Shown here in pieces: positions 48,801 to 59,588 of a DNA stretch of 64,000 bases. This DNA is from Nematostella vectensis (lineage: Eukaryota > Cnidaria > Anthozoa > Actiniaria > Edwardsiidae), in contig NC_064044.1 of assembly GCF_932526225.1 (NCBI RefSeq), positions 563,001-627,000 on the forward strand. Direction: 5' to 3'. Under the pieces are notes generated by a model. It saw nothing but the letters and a program-made list of their open reading frames with translations, had not been told where the DNA came from and did no database searches. Position 1 is the first letter of the stretch. Each line of letters starts with the position of its first letter. Made by a program: the position numbers and the translations under genes.

Positions 48801-50089
48801 TTTTCGGCGGTTCCGCGGCTACCGGTTATAACAGAATTTGTTAGCTGGTGCTAAGACACCAGACAAAATCCGTTTGCTTGTAATATAACTGCATTTTTAC
48901 TTGTGATAAAGGAGCCAACAGATTTCGGGGACGTGGTGCGCGGGTGAAGGGTAACTTCAAGCTGAAGAAGGGCGAGTTACTGAAGATCTTGGTCGGTCAG
49001 GAGGGGACCAACAACCCCATCTCAGGCGGAGCAGGGGGAGGGGGAGGGACATTTATCCTGAAGGAGGACAACACCCCCCTTATTGTCGGTAAGTCTTCTT
49101 GACCACTTGGTTTACCTGTGGTAATTTTGCTTTAGCGCTTGCTTTCCCTGTGATAGTAAGTGTTCTTGACCACTTGGTTTCCCTGTGGTAGTAAGTCTCC
49201 TTGCGTACCTGGTTTCCTTGTGGTAATTCTGCTATAACGCTTGGTTTCCCTGTGGTAGTAAGTGTTCTTGATCCCTGCTGTCTTGATTACTTGTATTGTT
49301 GTTGTGTTTCTCTGGCAATTTTAACTTAGATTGCTTAGTGGCCATGTATAACTCAGTGACCAGCTTTGTATTTACCATCCACGGCCGCGCCTTCGTGGAT
49401 TAAATCAATACATATAAAAGCAATGCCTTTCATTGTAAATGTTATTATTTGTTGTTAATTAATTTATTTTTGTTTTGTTTTATCAGCCGGTGGCGGCGGT
49501 GGTGTTGATAAGTTAAAGGGGGATTCACCTCGTTGCCATGGTAGTATCAACGAAGACGGTAACCCTGGTTACGGCGGCTCTCAGTTCCGCGGAGGCTCTA
49601 GTGGAAACGGCGCAGAAGAAGGTGACAACGGCTACTCAGGGGGAGGAGGTGCGGGACTCAACAGCAATGGCCGCAACAACAAAAACTTCGGTGGCTCGAG
49701 AGGTACTGGGGGAGAAGGCGGCAAGTCCTTCCTTGCAGGTGATTATTTATTGCTCTTGTGGAACTGATTTATCAGGAAATTCTCCCGCTTTATAAGTATG
49801 AATGATGCTATCACACTAATGAGAATCTATATCTTGATAATCAGGTGGTGCTGGCGGTCGCTCCAATCAGAATGACGTCGAAGGCGGCTTTGGCGGCGGC
49901 GGAGGGCCAAACGGTGCCGGAGGGGGAGGGGGTGGTGGAGGTGGCTACTCAGGGGGTGCTAGTGGGTCACGCTCTAACTCCTGTGGGGGAGGGGGTGGCT
50001 CGTATAATGCAGGTAGTGACAAGTCCCAACAGGCAGGCGCTAATAATGGTGCTGGATATGCGCTCGTCTCTCTAGTAAGCTTTAACTAG
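45886..50089 (+). CDS. Secreted ALK-like glycine-rich protein with discoidin-like segment (7 exons)
   Basis: Exons 45886-46141, 46549-46758, 47310-47576, 47911-48111, 48912-49088, 49487-49738 and 49845-50089, all phase 1-1, give 535 residues. The start MFWGLAFIALFGSLSHAFF is a clear signal peptide. Residues about 20-155 are Cys/Trp-containing and unrecognised. Exon 3 (AFDNNEDTLWLS ... WIGYEFDHPVYVGSVRL) resembles an F5/8-type C (discoidin) carbohydrate- or lipid-binding fold. From exon 4 on comes AAGAAGG, LKKGELLKILVGQEG, GGAGGGGGTFI, LIV-AGGGGG and poly-glycine blocks, the same order as the glycine-rich domain of ALK/LTK receptors (Pfam Gly_rich). No transmembrane helix and no kinase follow: the frame stops at TAG 50087. 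So it is a stand-alone secreted relative of that domain, and could bind ALK-type ligands or build extracellular matrix; both are guesses. AATAAA is at 50256-50261. Confidence 0.85.
46395..46548 (+). repeat. 45-bp array leading into the acceptor of glycine-rich exon 2
   Basis: Three and a half units of GTGCTCACATCTCTGTTT followed by ACACATCCTCTCTGTCGTGTG and TTGTA. The last partial unit, CGGTGCTCACATCTCATGTTTTACAG, ends exactly at the acceptor (46548/46549), where TGTTTACACA of other units is TGTTTTACAG. Confidence 0.75.
47590..47935 (+). repeat. 42-bp array containing the 3' splice site of glycine-rich exon 4
   Basis: Eight units. Each has a pyrimidine tract, a [CT]AG and an exon-like start (TGTTCAGTAACGCCAAGTTT or the B-type TGTTTATTAACACTAAGTTT). 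A and B types alternate, giving an 84-bp higher-order unit. The real acceptor TTTGTTCTACAG|TGTTCAG at 47910/47911 is the last copy, and exon 4 carries the first 24 bases of the unit. The frame of exon 4 is open backward across at least five units. Confidence 0.88.
48120..48440 (+). repeat. Polypurine tract in glycine-rich intron 4
   Basis: About 320 bases of almost uninterrupted purine on the plus strand (GGGAAGGGAGAG-type), starting a few bases after the donor of exon 4. Such tracts can form triplex DNA. Confidence 0.85.
48669..48834. repeat. Dispersed repeat, copy 2 (partner at 33001-33171)
   Basis: Same orientation and block order as the copy at 33 kb; it lies in intron 4 of the glycine-rich gene and ends about 80 bases before exon 5. 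Confidence 0.6.
49089..49275 (+). repeat. Repeat containing the 5' splice site of glycine-rich exon 5
   Basis: GTAAGT[GC]TTCTTGACCACTTGG or a variant begins at the donor 49089 and again at 49156, 49191 and 49258, separated by TTTCCCTGTGGTA blocks. Four copies of the ideal donor hexamer GTAAGT lie within 175 bases. Confidence 0.7.
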
Positions 50090-50255
50090 ACTTTAGGTAT
50101 TTCCACTTTTATTTTGACCATTTAACTTTTTTTTGACATTTTTTTCTCTTCTTAATTTTTTTTGCTTTTTTTACCTTTTTCATACTCATTTCAGGCTACA
50201 GCTAAAACTCATCTTGTACCTTAACACCACCATATGTCATAGTAACCAATGCCGT

Positions 50256-50261
50256 AATAAA
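50256..50261 (+). terminator. Poly(A) signal, glycine-rich gene
   Basis: AATAAA 167 bases after the stop codon. Confidence 0.5.
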
Positions 50262-50515
50262 GCCACCGTTTTGTTAACATAATGTTTGTGTTATGCCCAA
50301 CATCTAAACTATTCACGAATCATTCCTACGCACTGTCACACAATATTCATGTCACAATATGCTATCACTTTTTGCTGTATTGTGATGCATTCTCAAATAA
50401 TATAATTGATCAATCAATATATTGATGTCACGCTGCTCACATCACATACAACAAAGTATCGTCATGAGGTCACGAAACATATTTCAGTCACGTTCACAAC
50501 ATCGTAATTTTGTCA

Positions 50516-50832
50516 CCATCGCCATCGCCATCGCCATCGCCATCGCCATCGCCATCGCCATCGCCATCGCCATCGCCATCGCCATCGCCATCGCCATCGC
50601 CATCGCCATCGCCATCGCCATCGCCATCGCCATCGCCATCGCCATCGCCATCGCCATCGCCATCGCCATCGCCATCGCCATCGCCATCGCCATCGCCATC
50701 GCCATCGCCATCGCCATCGCCATCGCCATCGCCATCGCCATCGCCATCGCCATCGCCATCGCCATCGCCATCGCCATCGCCATCGCCATCGCCATCGCCA
50801 TCGCCATCGCCATCGCCATCGCCATCGCCATC
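50516..50832. repeat. (CGCCAT)n microsatellite
   Basis: About 52 uninterrupted copies of the hexamer, then worn ATC/CAT-rich sequence to about 50900. It gives long artefactual open frames (Ala-Ile, Pro-Ser, Asp-Gly and Met-Ala dipeptides) on both strands. Confidence 0.98.
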
Positions 50833-52345
50833 ACCATCATCATTCCCATCACCATCACCATCATCATTCCCATCACCATCACTATCGTTCATATCTCCGC
50901 ACCATAGCCATAATCGTCACAAACACTACCACCATTATTACTAAAACCATCATTTGTATACCCATCTCGATTGTTATCGCAATTTTTACATCAAGCATCA
51001 TCTCTCATATCATAATCGCTGCCACGTATCATCATCACCATCATAATAACCCTGAAATCATTACCATCACGCTAATCAATACATTAGTTACCATTATTAC
51101 AAACCTCACCACCATAGTAATTACTAATACAGATCACATCAATGATTTCCGCCGTCGTAGTTTTCGTCCTCGCCACAGCCACAATCACCAAGGCATTCAT
51201 TAGTTTATTCTACATTCCTCCGTTCACACTACTAATACTACCAGCATCAGGTCACCATCTTTTTTAATCAACACCAGTACTAAATTGTAATGTACTAACA
51301 TTACCATCATCATTATCGTTACCACAAACCATAGCTATCGTTATCATTGTCGCCATTATCACAATCTCCAGAAATTCCGCAACCAAACAGCTGGTTTACG
51401 TGTTTTCCCGTCAATATATTGACATAACCCCACCACCACAAACAGTAGAACAATTTGCCATCACATCATTCACTCGCCTAATACCATCATTTAATGTCAT
51501 GATTTCCATTCTACTATCGTAGATCATATAATCATGAGCTTGCCGTGGCATGTGTAAATGTTAGGCGCTTGAAGTAGTTCAAAATGGCCACGAATGGCGA
51601 TGACTAAGAGGGGTTAGAACAGAACCAGAGAGAAATAAAAATGATATTGTCAAGAATGTCTTAATTGTTTTGATATACAATTCGCACTTTACCTTACTCG
51701 CCTGATTGTTCAACAAATCCCAGACAACTTGATAGCACTAATTTAAATATTGCTTCAATTTTAAGTGCCAAAAAATATTTATATATTGCCAAACAGCAAT
51801 TGAAATAATTTTCTGATAAGCAATAAATAATAATGACAAATTTTACCCCGCCATGATTGATTCTAATTTGCACTAAGGGATGGTAATTAGGGGGGAGGGC
51901 TGCAATGTTTGGGGAAGGGTTGCAATTTTTTTGATCGTCGATTTAGGGGAGGGCTTCAATTTTTAAACAAGGTTTAGGGGATGCCCTTATTTCTTAAACA
52001 TTTTCTTATTCTTGACGAAGTGCACAGTCTACGTTTTTTGCACATCACGGCACCGTAACAAGAGTGCCTATACTATCATAAATTTTCTTTGGTCCTCTTG
52101 AGAGAACGTGCCGTGCGTAAAGAGTATCTCATGACTACACAATAACTTTAATAGATTAACAAAGACGACCGAAAATTTACATGAACGAAGTTAATGGATA
52201 AAGATAGGAGAGAAATCCCACCGACACCCTTTAACATACGCAATCTAAGTAGCACAGGAAATATTTCACAGCGAACTGTAAAAAAGGAGAAAGGAAGATA
52301 AAAAAAACGCGCCGCTGGAGGTCGAGAACCAGGCGGCGGTTGCAC
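50833..52345. other. Convergent intergenic region, CAT/TCA-rich
   Basis: No exon supported. The sequence up to about 51400 is rich in ATCATCACCATC-like words, probably the decayed outer part of the hexamer array. The rest is AT-rich. Confidence 0.5.
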
Positions 52346-52860
52346 AGCGCGTCGTTTGTAAGGTCATAAGCGTCTGTAAGGTCATAAGCGTCTGTAAGGT
52401 CATAAGCGTCTGTAAGGTCATAAGCGTTTGTAAGGTCATAAGCGACTGTAAGGTCATAAGCGTCTGTAAAGTCATAAACGTCTGTAAGGTCATAAGCGTC
52501 TGTAAGGTCATAAGCGCGTAGTGACATAGCATGTCGTCTGTAAGGTCATAAGCGTTTGTAAGGTCATAAGCGTCTGTAAAGTCATAAGCGTCTGTAAAGT
52601 CATAAGCGTCTGTAAGGTCATAAGCGCGTAGGGACATAGCACGTCGTTTGTAAGGTCATAAGCGCGTAGGGACATAGCACGTCGTTTGTAAGGTCATAAG
52701 CGTCTGTAAGGTCATAAGCGTTTGTAAGGTCATAAGCGTTTGTAAGGTCATAAGCGTCTGAAAGGTCACAAGCGTCTGTAAGGTCATAAGCGCGTAGGGA
52801 CATAGCACGTCGTTTGTAAGGTCATAAGCGCGTAGGGACAAAGCTCGCTGGAGGAGCGCC
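52346..52860. repeat. 18-bp minisatellite with interspersed GCGTAGGGACATAGC blocks
   Basis: About 25 units of GTCTGTAAGGTCATAAGC, with a longer GCGTAGGGACATAGCACGTCG insert at irregular intervals, producing a higher-order pattern. It begins about 50 bases beyond the putative poly(A) signal of the minus-strand gene. Confidence 0.93.
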
Positions 52861-52899
52861 ACCAAGGCAAATACAACCTATTGAGGTAGGAATACATGA

Positions 52900-52905
52900 T
52901 TTATT
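52900..52905 (-). terminator. Poly(A) signal, two-domain secreted protein gene
   Basis: AATAAA on the minus strand about 110 bases past the stop codon at 53015. Confidence 0.5.
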
Positions 52906-53014
52906 TGGCACTTACAAACATTAGCACTTTTAAAATTGTCCTATATCCCGTGTGCCATGGCATCTAAAGCAAGTAAACACTGTAAACCAAAAGATCTATG
53001 GTATTGTAAGTAAA

Positions 53015-56000
53015 CTATCCGTGCTTGACCATTTTCTCCGCTAACACGTGAATCTTATCTGCATCCAAAGACATCTCGCATCTATAGATGACCTTCAACT
53101 CTCCCTTCCCGCCATTTCTTGGGATCGTACACGCCGCGGGCATTTTTCCCCCTGAGGGGGAAGGTAGGTAGCTCCTGAAAACCTGATCTTGACATGATCG
53201 CACCAGGGTGTCGTAGCTAGACGCCCTCTCGTTGTTCAGGGTGATGTCCTTGATGTTGATGGTGTCACCATGGCCACACGAGGGTCTGACGTCACCAGAC
53301 GATGAAGTAACTGAAATCCATCAAGGTCACGATGTTATTTCGCTTCAAACAATGGCACTGTATTTATACTTCATGTTACAAAACTGCAAGTATTTACTTT
53401 TTTGCATCGTATACTTTTTTTATTCTATACAAAGACGGTTGTCTTTGTAATCTTTGTTTATCGAGAGTAGCATATTTAACCGAATATACAGTTTTCTAAC
53501 ATATGGCCCTCGGTTAGTAAGCACTGTCACTGGGGGTGGTCAGTGCCAGAGCTGTGTTGACAACTAAATGGTTTCTTCTCGCCTTTTGAGGACACCGGGT
53601 TCCAGCGTGCCAGCGCGAGCTATCAGTGTGGAGTTGCGTTACATTTTCTTCCCTGTATTAAGGTCACGCGTGTGACGTATCTATGAGATCATCCCTGTAC
53701 TAAGCTCACGTGTGTGACATACCTGTGATATCTTCCTTGTACTGAGGTCACGCGTGTGTCATACCTGTGAGATCTTCCTTGTACTAAGCTCACACGTGTG
53801 ACATACCTGTGATATCTTCCTTGTACTGAGGTCACGCGTGTGACATGCCTGTGAGATCATCCCTGTACTGAGGTCACGCGTGTGACATACCTGTGAGATC
53901 TTCCCTGTACTAAGGTCACGCGTGTGACATACCTGTGAGATCTTCCTTGTACTAAGGTCACGCGTGTGACATACCTGTGAGATCTTCCCTGTACTGAGGT
54001 CACGCGTGTGACATACCTGTGAGATCTTCCCTGTACTGAGGTTACGCGTGTGACATACCTGTGAGATCATCCCTGTACTAAGGTCACGCGTGTGACATAC
54101 CTGTGAGATCATCCCTGTACTGAGGTCACGCGTGTGACATACCTGTGAGATCATCCCTGTACTAAGGTCACGCGTGTGACATACCTGTGATATCTTCCCT
54201 GTACTAAGGTCACGCGTGTGACATGCCTGTGAGATCTTCCTTGTACTGAGGTCACGCGTGTGACATACCTGTGAGATCATCCCTGTACTGAGGTCACGCG
54301 TGTGACATACCTGTGAGATCATCCCTGTACTAAGGTCACGCGTGTGACATACCTGTGATATCTTCCCTGTACTAAGGTCACGCGTGTGACATGCCTGTGA
54401 GATCTTCCTTGTACTGAGGTCACGCGTGTGACATACCTGTGAGATCTTCCCTGTACTAAGGTCACGTGCGTAGCGAGACATGTCAATCAAGGATTGCGTG
54501 ACATACAAAAGAGCTCTTCCCTATACTAAGGTCATGTGCGTAGTGCGACATGTCAATCAAGGATTGTGTGACAAGTATTGCGTGACATACATGTAAGATC
54601 TTTCCTGTACTAAGTTGACGCGCGAAGCGAGACATGTCAATCAAGGATGACGTGACAAGTATTGCGTGACACACCTGTGAGATTCTGTCTGTACTAAGGC
54701 CACGTGCGTAGCGAGACATGTCAATCAAGGATTGCGTGACATACCTGTGAGATCCTCTCTGTACTTGTGAGTCCCTGAAAAACACCAGAAGACCACCACG
54801 ACCATCTCATCATCCGGGATAGCAGATCCCGCAAGTGCAATCTGGCATCCCGCAGGATGCGTCCCCTTAGGTGCTCGTATTGTACTCTCACACTCCCTTT
54901 GAGCCTTAGCCTCGATTCCAGGATAGCGCTTGTTGGCAGCTATGGTCTTGCCGTGCTTTGATAGAGTAATACCGCTGACCTGTATGTGCGGCTTGTCGAG
55001 CATCTCGCATTTGAGATCGACAGGTGTACCCCATGATGACGCTGAGGAAAAATAGTAAAAGTAAAAATGAATAGTAACAGTAAGGATAAATAAGGGATAA
55101 ATAGTAAAGATAACGATAAATAAGGAATGAATAAGTTAGTAAGTAAGTAAAGATACTGATAGATAAAGAACAGATGATAATGGCGAGGAAAAAAGGGAAA
55201 AGAAGTAAAGATAAGGATTAATAAGGGACAAATAATAAAGACGACGATAAATAATGGACAAGGAGTTAAGTCGAAGGATAAATAAGGGATAAATAAATAA
55301 AAATAATAAATGGCATAGATGATAAAAACGGAATAAACACAAACATAGTGCAGTTTTATAGAACTCTAGGTATTTTATATCAAAATTGATGGGATGCATT
55401 TTTGGTTTGGGTTTCTATTTTATTTTACCAAATAACATCTAATTTCTGAAAGCTTTCTTCAATAAACATAATGTTATAATAACCAAACATTTCATTATTA
55501 TTTTCATAGGCAACCTCTAAGGGAAGAAACTTGTTAATGTGTCAAATTGAATTGCATGAATTATTATTTAATCAAGGCAAAGAGTGAATATAAAAACCGA
55601 GATGATTTAACTTAAAACGAACAATATACTCTAGGTTCTCGTTCGAAGATAAAAGATACCACACCTGCTAGATCGATTTGGTGTTTTTCGCCTTTTACAT
55701 GTACCAACTTTATATAATAATGTTTGTTTAGGGAAGACTGGAAACAGAAATATAAGAATGATTTGATCGCAATTTTCCAGATCCAGTAAGTTATAAGCTT
55801 GCTTACAGAGCCTAAGCAGCGCAAACTTTGAAATCACAAGCTCAACCAAAAAGAGCTTTAGGAGGTATATAGCTATAGAGGTATAGATGAGGAGACAAGA
55901 AGTCCTCTTTACAATCCGTTAACAGTATTCATTATCCGTCTTAGAAACTCATAACAGTTAAGCAAAGTCCCCTTTGAAACTCAGTAAAGTACTCTTTGAA

Positions 56001-56345
56001 ACTCAGTAAAGTACTCTTTGAAACTCAGTAAAGTACTCTTTGAAACTCAGTAAAGTACTCTTTGAAACTCAGTAAAGTACTCTTTGAAACTCAGTAAAGT
56101 ACTCTTTGAAACTCAGTAACAGGTAGTTAAATCATCAACACGAGCAAACGTGATTATGATCTTACCCCCTCGACTAGAGAGGCCCATTTTGCCTCTTAAT
56201 TTTTATGTACTAAAGGGTGAACGGAATACTATTAAGTTACTCGCAGTCAGGCGATGGCACTCTTACCGATGGTGATCTTGAATTTATCAGCGCTTGTACC
56301 GCAAGAGAGAAAAACAACGAACAAGCAAAGGATAAGCTCAGCCAT
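53015..56345 (-). CDS. Secreted two-domain protein, possibly SUEL/rhamnose-lectin-like (3 exons)
   Basis: Exons 56345-56267, 55041-54745 and 53310-53015 (phases 1-1) give 223 residues. The N-terminus MAELILCLFVVFLSCGTSA is a signal peptide. Exons 2 and 3 each encode one similar domain: a starting Cys (KCEML / SCGHG), an I-x-[VI]-x-[GD]-ITL strand, a middle Cys, an [AG][AG]C-x-I element and a last V-[VI]-[FY]-x-C strand. The order and the YRC-type ending recall SUEL/galactose- or rhamnose-binding lectin domains, but with only four cysteines each and no clear YGR motif, so the family is uncertain. One domain per exon suggests internal duplication. It probably acts outside the cell. The donor of exon 2 at 54745 is the first member of a long array of donor-bearing repeats. 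Confidence 0.7.
53517..53551. repeat. Fragment of the SINE-like repeat
   Basis: CACTGGGGGTGGTCAGTGCC and flanks match 27349-27383. It lies in the intron between exons 2 and 3 of the secreted two-domain protein gene. Confidence 0.5.
53640..54770 (-). repeat. 42-bp array containing the 5' splice site of the two-domain protein's exon 2
   Basis: About 20 units of 42 bp, preceded near the exon by longer units of about 100 bp that add GACATGTCAATCAAGGAT. On the minus strand each reads [AG]GTACAG[GA]GA[AT]GATCTCACAG|GTATGTCAC; exon 2 ends AGTACAGAGAGGATCTCACAG|GTATGTCAC. About 22 bases of coding sequence are thus part of the repeat. The 42-bp unit is open in the exon 2 frame for some 240 codons, although a stop right after the true donor separates it from the exon. 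Confidence 0.9.
55060..55330 (-). repeat. AT-rich GGATAAATAAG repeat next to the acceptor of exon 2
   Basis: Irregular repeats of GGATAAATAAGGGATAAATA and GTAAAGATAACGATAAAT. On the minus strand they form a pyrimidine-rich approach to the acceptor at 55042/55041 but do not include the AG. Confidence 0.65.
55972..56118. repeat. 23-bp minisatellite in intron 1 of the two-domain protein gene
   Basis: Six units of CTCAGTAAAGTACTCTTTGA with AA joints. Confidence 0.93.
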
Positions 56346-57756
56346 CCCGAAATGAGCCAAGATGAATGAATTGATCACAAATCATGGAGAACCAAATAAC
56401 TGTTAGAACATGCGCAGGACTCTTTGTCCCGTCCGTGTGGCAATTATAGCCTAAGTGGTGGGTTCGCAAGCGTCCCATTATTTGTGCAATTTATCGCTTT
56501 TATTTGCCTTTCTTGTTTTGACGCTGTTTCTAGGCGAGCAACACAGGGGTAAATTAGCGTTCTGGTGGTTGTTATGGTAACCGCGGGTGCCATGGGGAAT
56601 TTCGCTGGAACAAAAAATGAACGGTTATTCAAACTTTCTCGGTATAAATTAAGTCCTTTCCTATACAGCAGCTAAGAATAAAGATAAATGTAAAATCTGG
56701 GTACACGAATATTATTATAGCTAAAGTAACAACGACAAGAGAATATAAAATATAAAACAAATGTTTATTTTCGGAAATAAACGCCGCATCTTCGGGTTAT
56801 ATTATTTTATTATATTAGGTGGGGAAGGGAGTACTACACCTCATCTTTTTGTCTACTTACAGAAAATTGTCACAAAGTCGTTGGAGTCCTTGGAGTAGAT
56901 TCATATTGGCCAGCACTGAAATGGTTAGCAATCACGTCACATCTCCGCAAGCATTGACCAATAAAAAGCACCAAATGTTATTCCACTAGTTTGAGTGATG
57001 GAAGCCAGGAAGCGGTTTAGCAGTTGGTCATTGTTGACAAGAGTTCGCAAAATAAGTTGAAAATGGCAGTAATTCGAAAAGAGGTCAAGGTTAAACTGTC
57101 GTGCCAACGGAAAGGTCAAGTAAAAATGAGAAATCTAAATGAGGAGAACACTTTTACAAATAAAAGAAATCATTCATGTTCGGGATAAATATAATTCCTA
57201 ATTTACACTTGTTTCGTTTGAAAGATTTAGTATTGTGTTAAGTTCATTTTGATCAACAAAAAAGTATTTTGATAACGTTATGTTAATCAGGTAATCTGTC
57301 AAGTCTTTGTGCTTTTTGGTGCTTTGATTGGTGATATAGAAACAGGGCACCGGTTGATAGCAGAGGTTAGTTTAAGCTTCTGATTGGACAACCCTGAGTG
57401 ATGATAAATCAAGGTTTCTATGTAACAGAGAGACGCATAGTAATGACTCCCGAGATTTTTTTTTCTTTCTTTCTAACTTTTCAGAAAAGGTTATAGGCAC
57501 CGAATTATTTTTTCTCCAGATATATCTACACAACATTTGAGAAGAAACTTCAAAAGCGTAGTCAAACTTTCTCGCCAAATTGCTTAAAATTCCTTTTTTT
57601 ATAGATGCTCTGGCTAGTTAGACGATCAGGGCAAGAGGATAATACAATGCGGAAATTCTAAAAAACAAAATAATATAAAACATTATATAAAATAACAAAA
57701 AATTTTATTTATAATAAAAAAAGAAGAAAATGAAGAGGTTACAATGAAATGCAATA
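56346..57756. other. Intergenic; upstream of two divergent genes
   Basis: Lies between the start of the minus-strand two-domain gene and the 41-bp array upstream of the plus-strand MACPF gene. No exon supported; no clear core promoter element seen. Confidence 0.45.
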
Positions 57757-58520
57757 TAGATGTTACGATGTTACGATGTTACGATGCAGGCCTGTACATT
57801 TGAAAAAGATGTTACGATGTTACGATGTAGGCCTGTACATGTGAAGAAGATGTTACGATGTTACGATGTAGGCCTGTACATGTGAAGAAGATGTTACGAT
57901 GTTACGATGCAGGGTGTACATTTGAAAAAGATGTTACGATGTTACGATGCAGGCCTGTACATGTGAAGAAGATGTTACGATGTTACGATGCAGGCCTGTA
58001 CATGTGAAAAAGATGTTACGATGTTATGATGTAGGCCTGTACATGTGAAGAAGATGTTACGATGTTACGATGCAGGCCTGTACATGTGAAGAAGATGTTA
58101 CGATGTTACGATGCAGGCCTGTACATTTGAAAAAGATGTTACGATGTTACGATGCAGGCCTGTACATGTGAAAAAAGATGTTACGATGTTATGATGTAGG
58201 CCTGTACATGTGAAGAAGATGTTACGATGTTACGATGTAGGCCTGTACATGTGAAGAAGATGTTACGATGTTACGATGCAGGCCTGTACATGTGAAAAAG
58301 ATGTTACGATGTTACGATGCAGGCCTGTACATGTGAAAAAGATGTTACGATGTTACGATGTAGGCCTGTACATGTGAAGAAGATGTTACGATGTTACGAT
58401 GTAGGCCTGTACATGTGAAGAAGATGTTACGATGTTACGATGCAGGCCTGTACATGTGAAAAAGATGTTACGATGTTACGATGCAGGCCTGTACATATGA
58501 AGATGTTACGATGTAGGCAT
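57757..58520. repeat. 41-bp minisatellite
   Basis: About 19 units of GATGTTACGATGTTACGATG followed by [CT]AGGCCTGTACATGTGAAGAA. Each unit contains the internal 9-bp doublet GATGTTACG. Intergenic, about 1 kb upstream of the MACPF start. Confidence 0.95.
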
Positions 58521-59588
58521 GTACATATTATTTGGGGATGATGCACAGTGCTATGTATTTAGACTTGCTCCGTGGAACGCTCCATTCTCGATGGGACATA
58601 AAATGTTCAAAACAAATAAGCAGGATGTCACGTGACCTTATTGTGGATCGATTTTTAGTAGGCGGCAAGCCAGTTTTGCAGTTTCGGTATCCCTATGTAC
58701 ACAGGGCTTCCAATTGTGGATCGATTGTTACAATACGGTATGTTAGCTTTGAAATGTCAGGGATACCTGTGCTCTGAGAGTTCCTATTTAGGGACGCCAC
58801 TATAGGGTTTATCTGTCAGTCTTTAGGGTCTAAACCATATGAGACTCCTAGAATAACACTATTCGCAACACCAATGTTCTCATTGAAGTTGGGTTATTTT
58901 GATTATTTGTGATCATCCAAATTTTAAGCTTTCAACGTCTGCTAGTGGACTCAGTTTTAAAAAATAAAAAAACAAGTCATGGAAAGCTTTTAGGGAGAAG
59001 CGGCCCGACACAACGCTGCGATTAGTATACGGTCAGCTCTCATAAACTTGCTTGTCCAAGTTTTTTAGCATCCAGCTTCAAAATGCTGTAAGAACGTTCT
59101 TATCTAAAATAGCCGCGAAGTCAAAATGTTAGATTCGTCATTCGACGAATTCTTGTACAGAGAAAATAAACACTGACACAATTAAATCGATCCAAAAACA
59201 TGTTATTTTCGCCGTCTATTGTAATATTACACCACTCTTTCGAAACAAACCGTATCCTAGCAGGCGATAAAGGCCATGTGAAATGATATTTAATTTTTAA
59301 TGGGTCAAATCGATTATATTCTATTATTGATATTTTTCATGTCATCTATTATTAATTCTTAATTATCATGTTTATTTAATAATTACAAATTGGCGGGTAA
59401 AGTGACAGATATCAAGTGCTATTACGTCAGCTGTCACTCATGTCTTTGTTGGGCCAATCGGAGTACGTTCTGTCACACTATCCAATCAATGCAGTCCTTG
59501 TCAAGTGCTAACGCTTAAATGAAGTCTTTAAACAAGCAGGATGATTCATAATCTGATCGAGCTCAGATAAGAACTGTTGCAAGTAAAA
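58521..59588 (+). promoter_or_regulatory. Upstream and leader region of the MACPF gene
   Basis: No exon is supported. The promoter should lie here, and the 5' leader ends at AAGTAAAAATG. I cannot place a TATA box with confidence. Confidence 0.35.

Noticed and set aside
50422-50944. Ala-Ile, Pro-Ser, Asp-Gly and Met-Ala repeat proteins
   Set aside because: Artefact of the CGCCAT hexamer microsatellite, open in several frames on both strands.
53759-54508. 249-codon open frame of 14-residue repeats on the minus strand
   Set aside because: It is the donor array in the intron of the two-domain gene. It is in the frame of the upstream exon, but a stop lies between them, so it is not annotated as coding.
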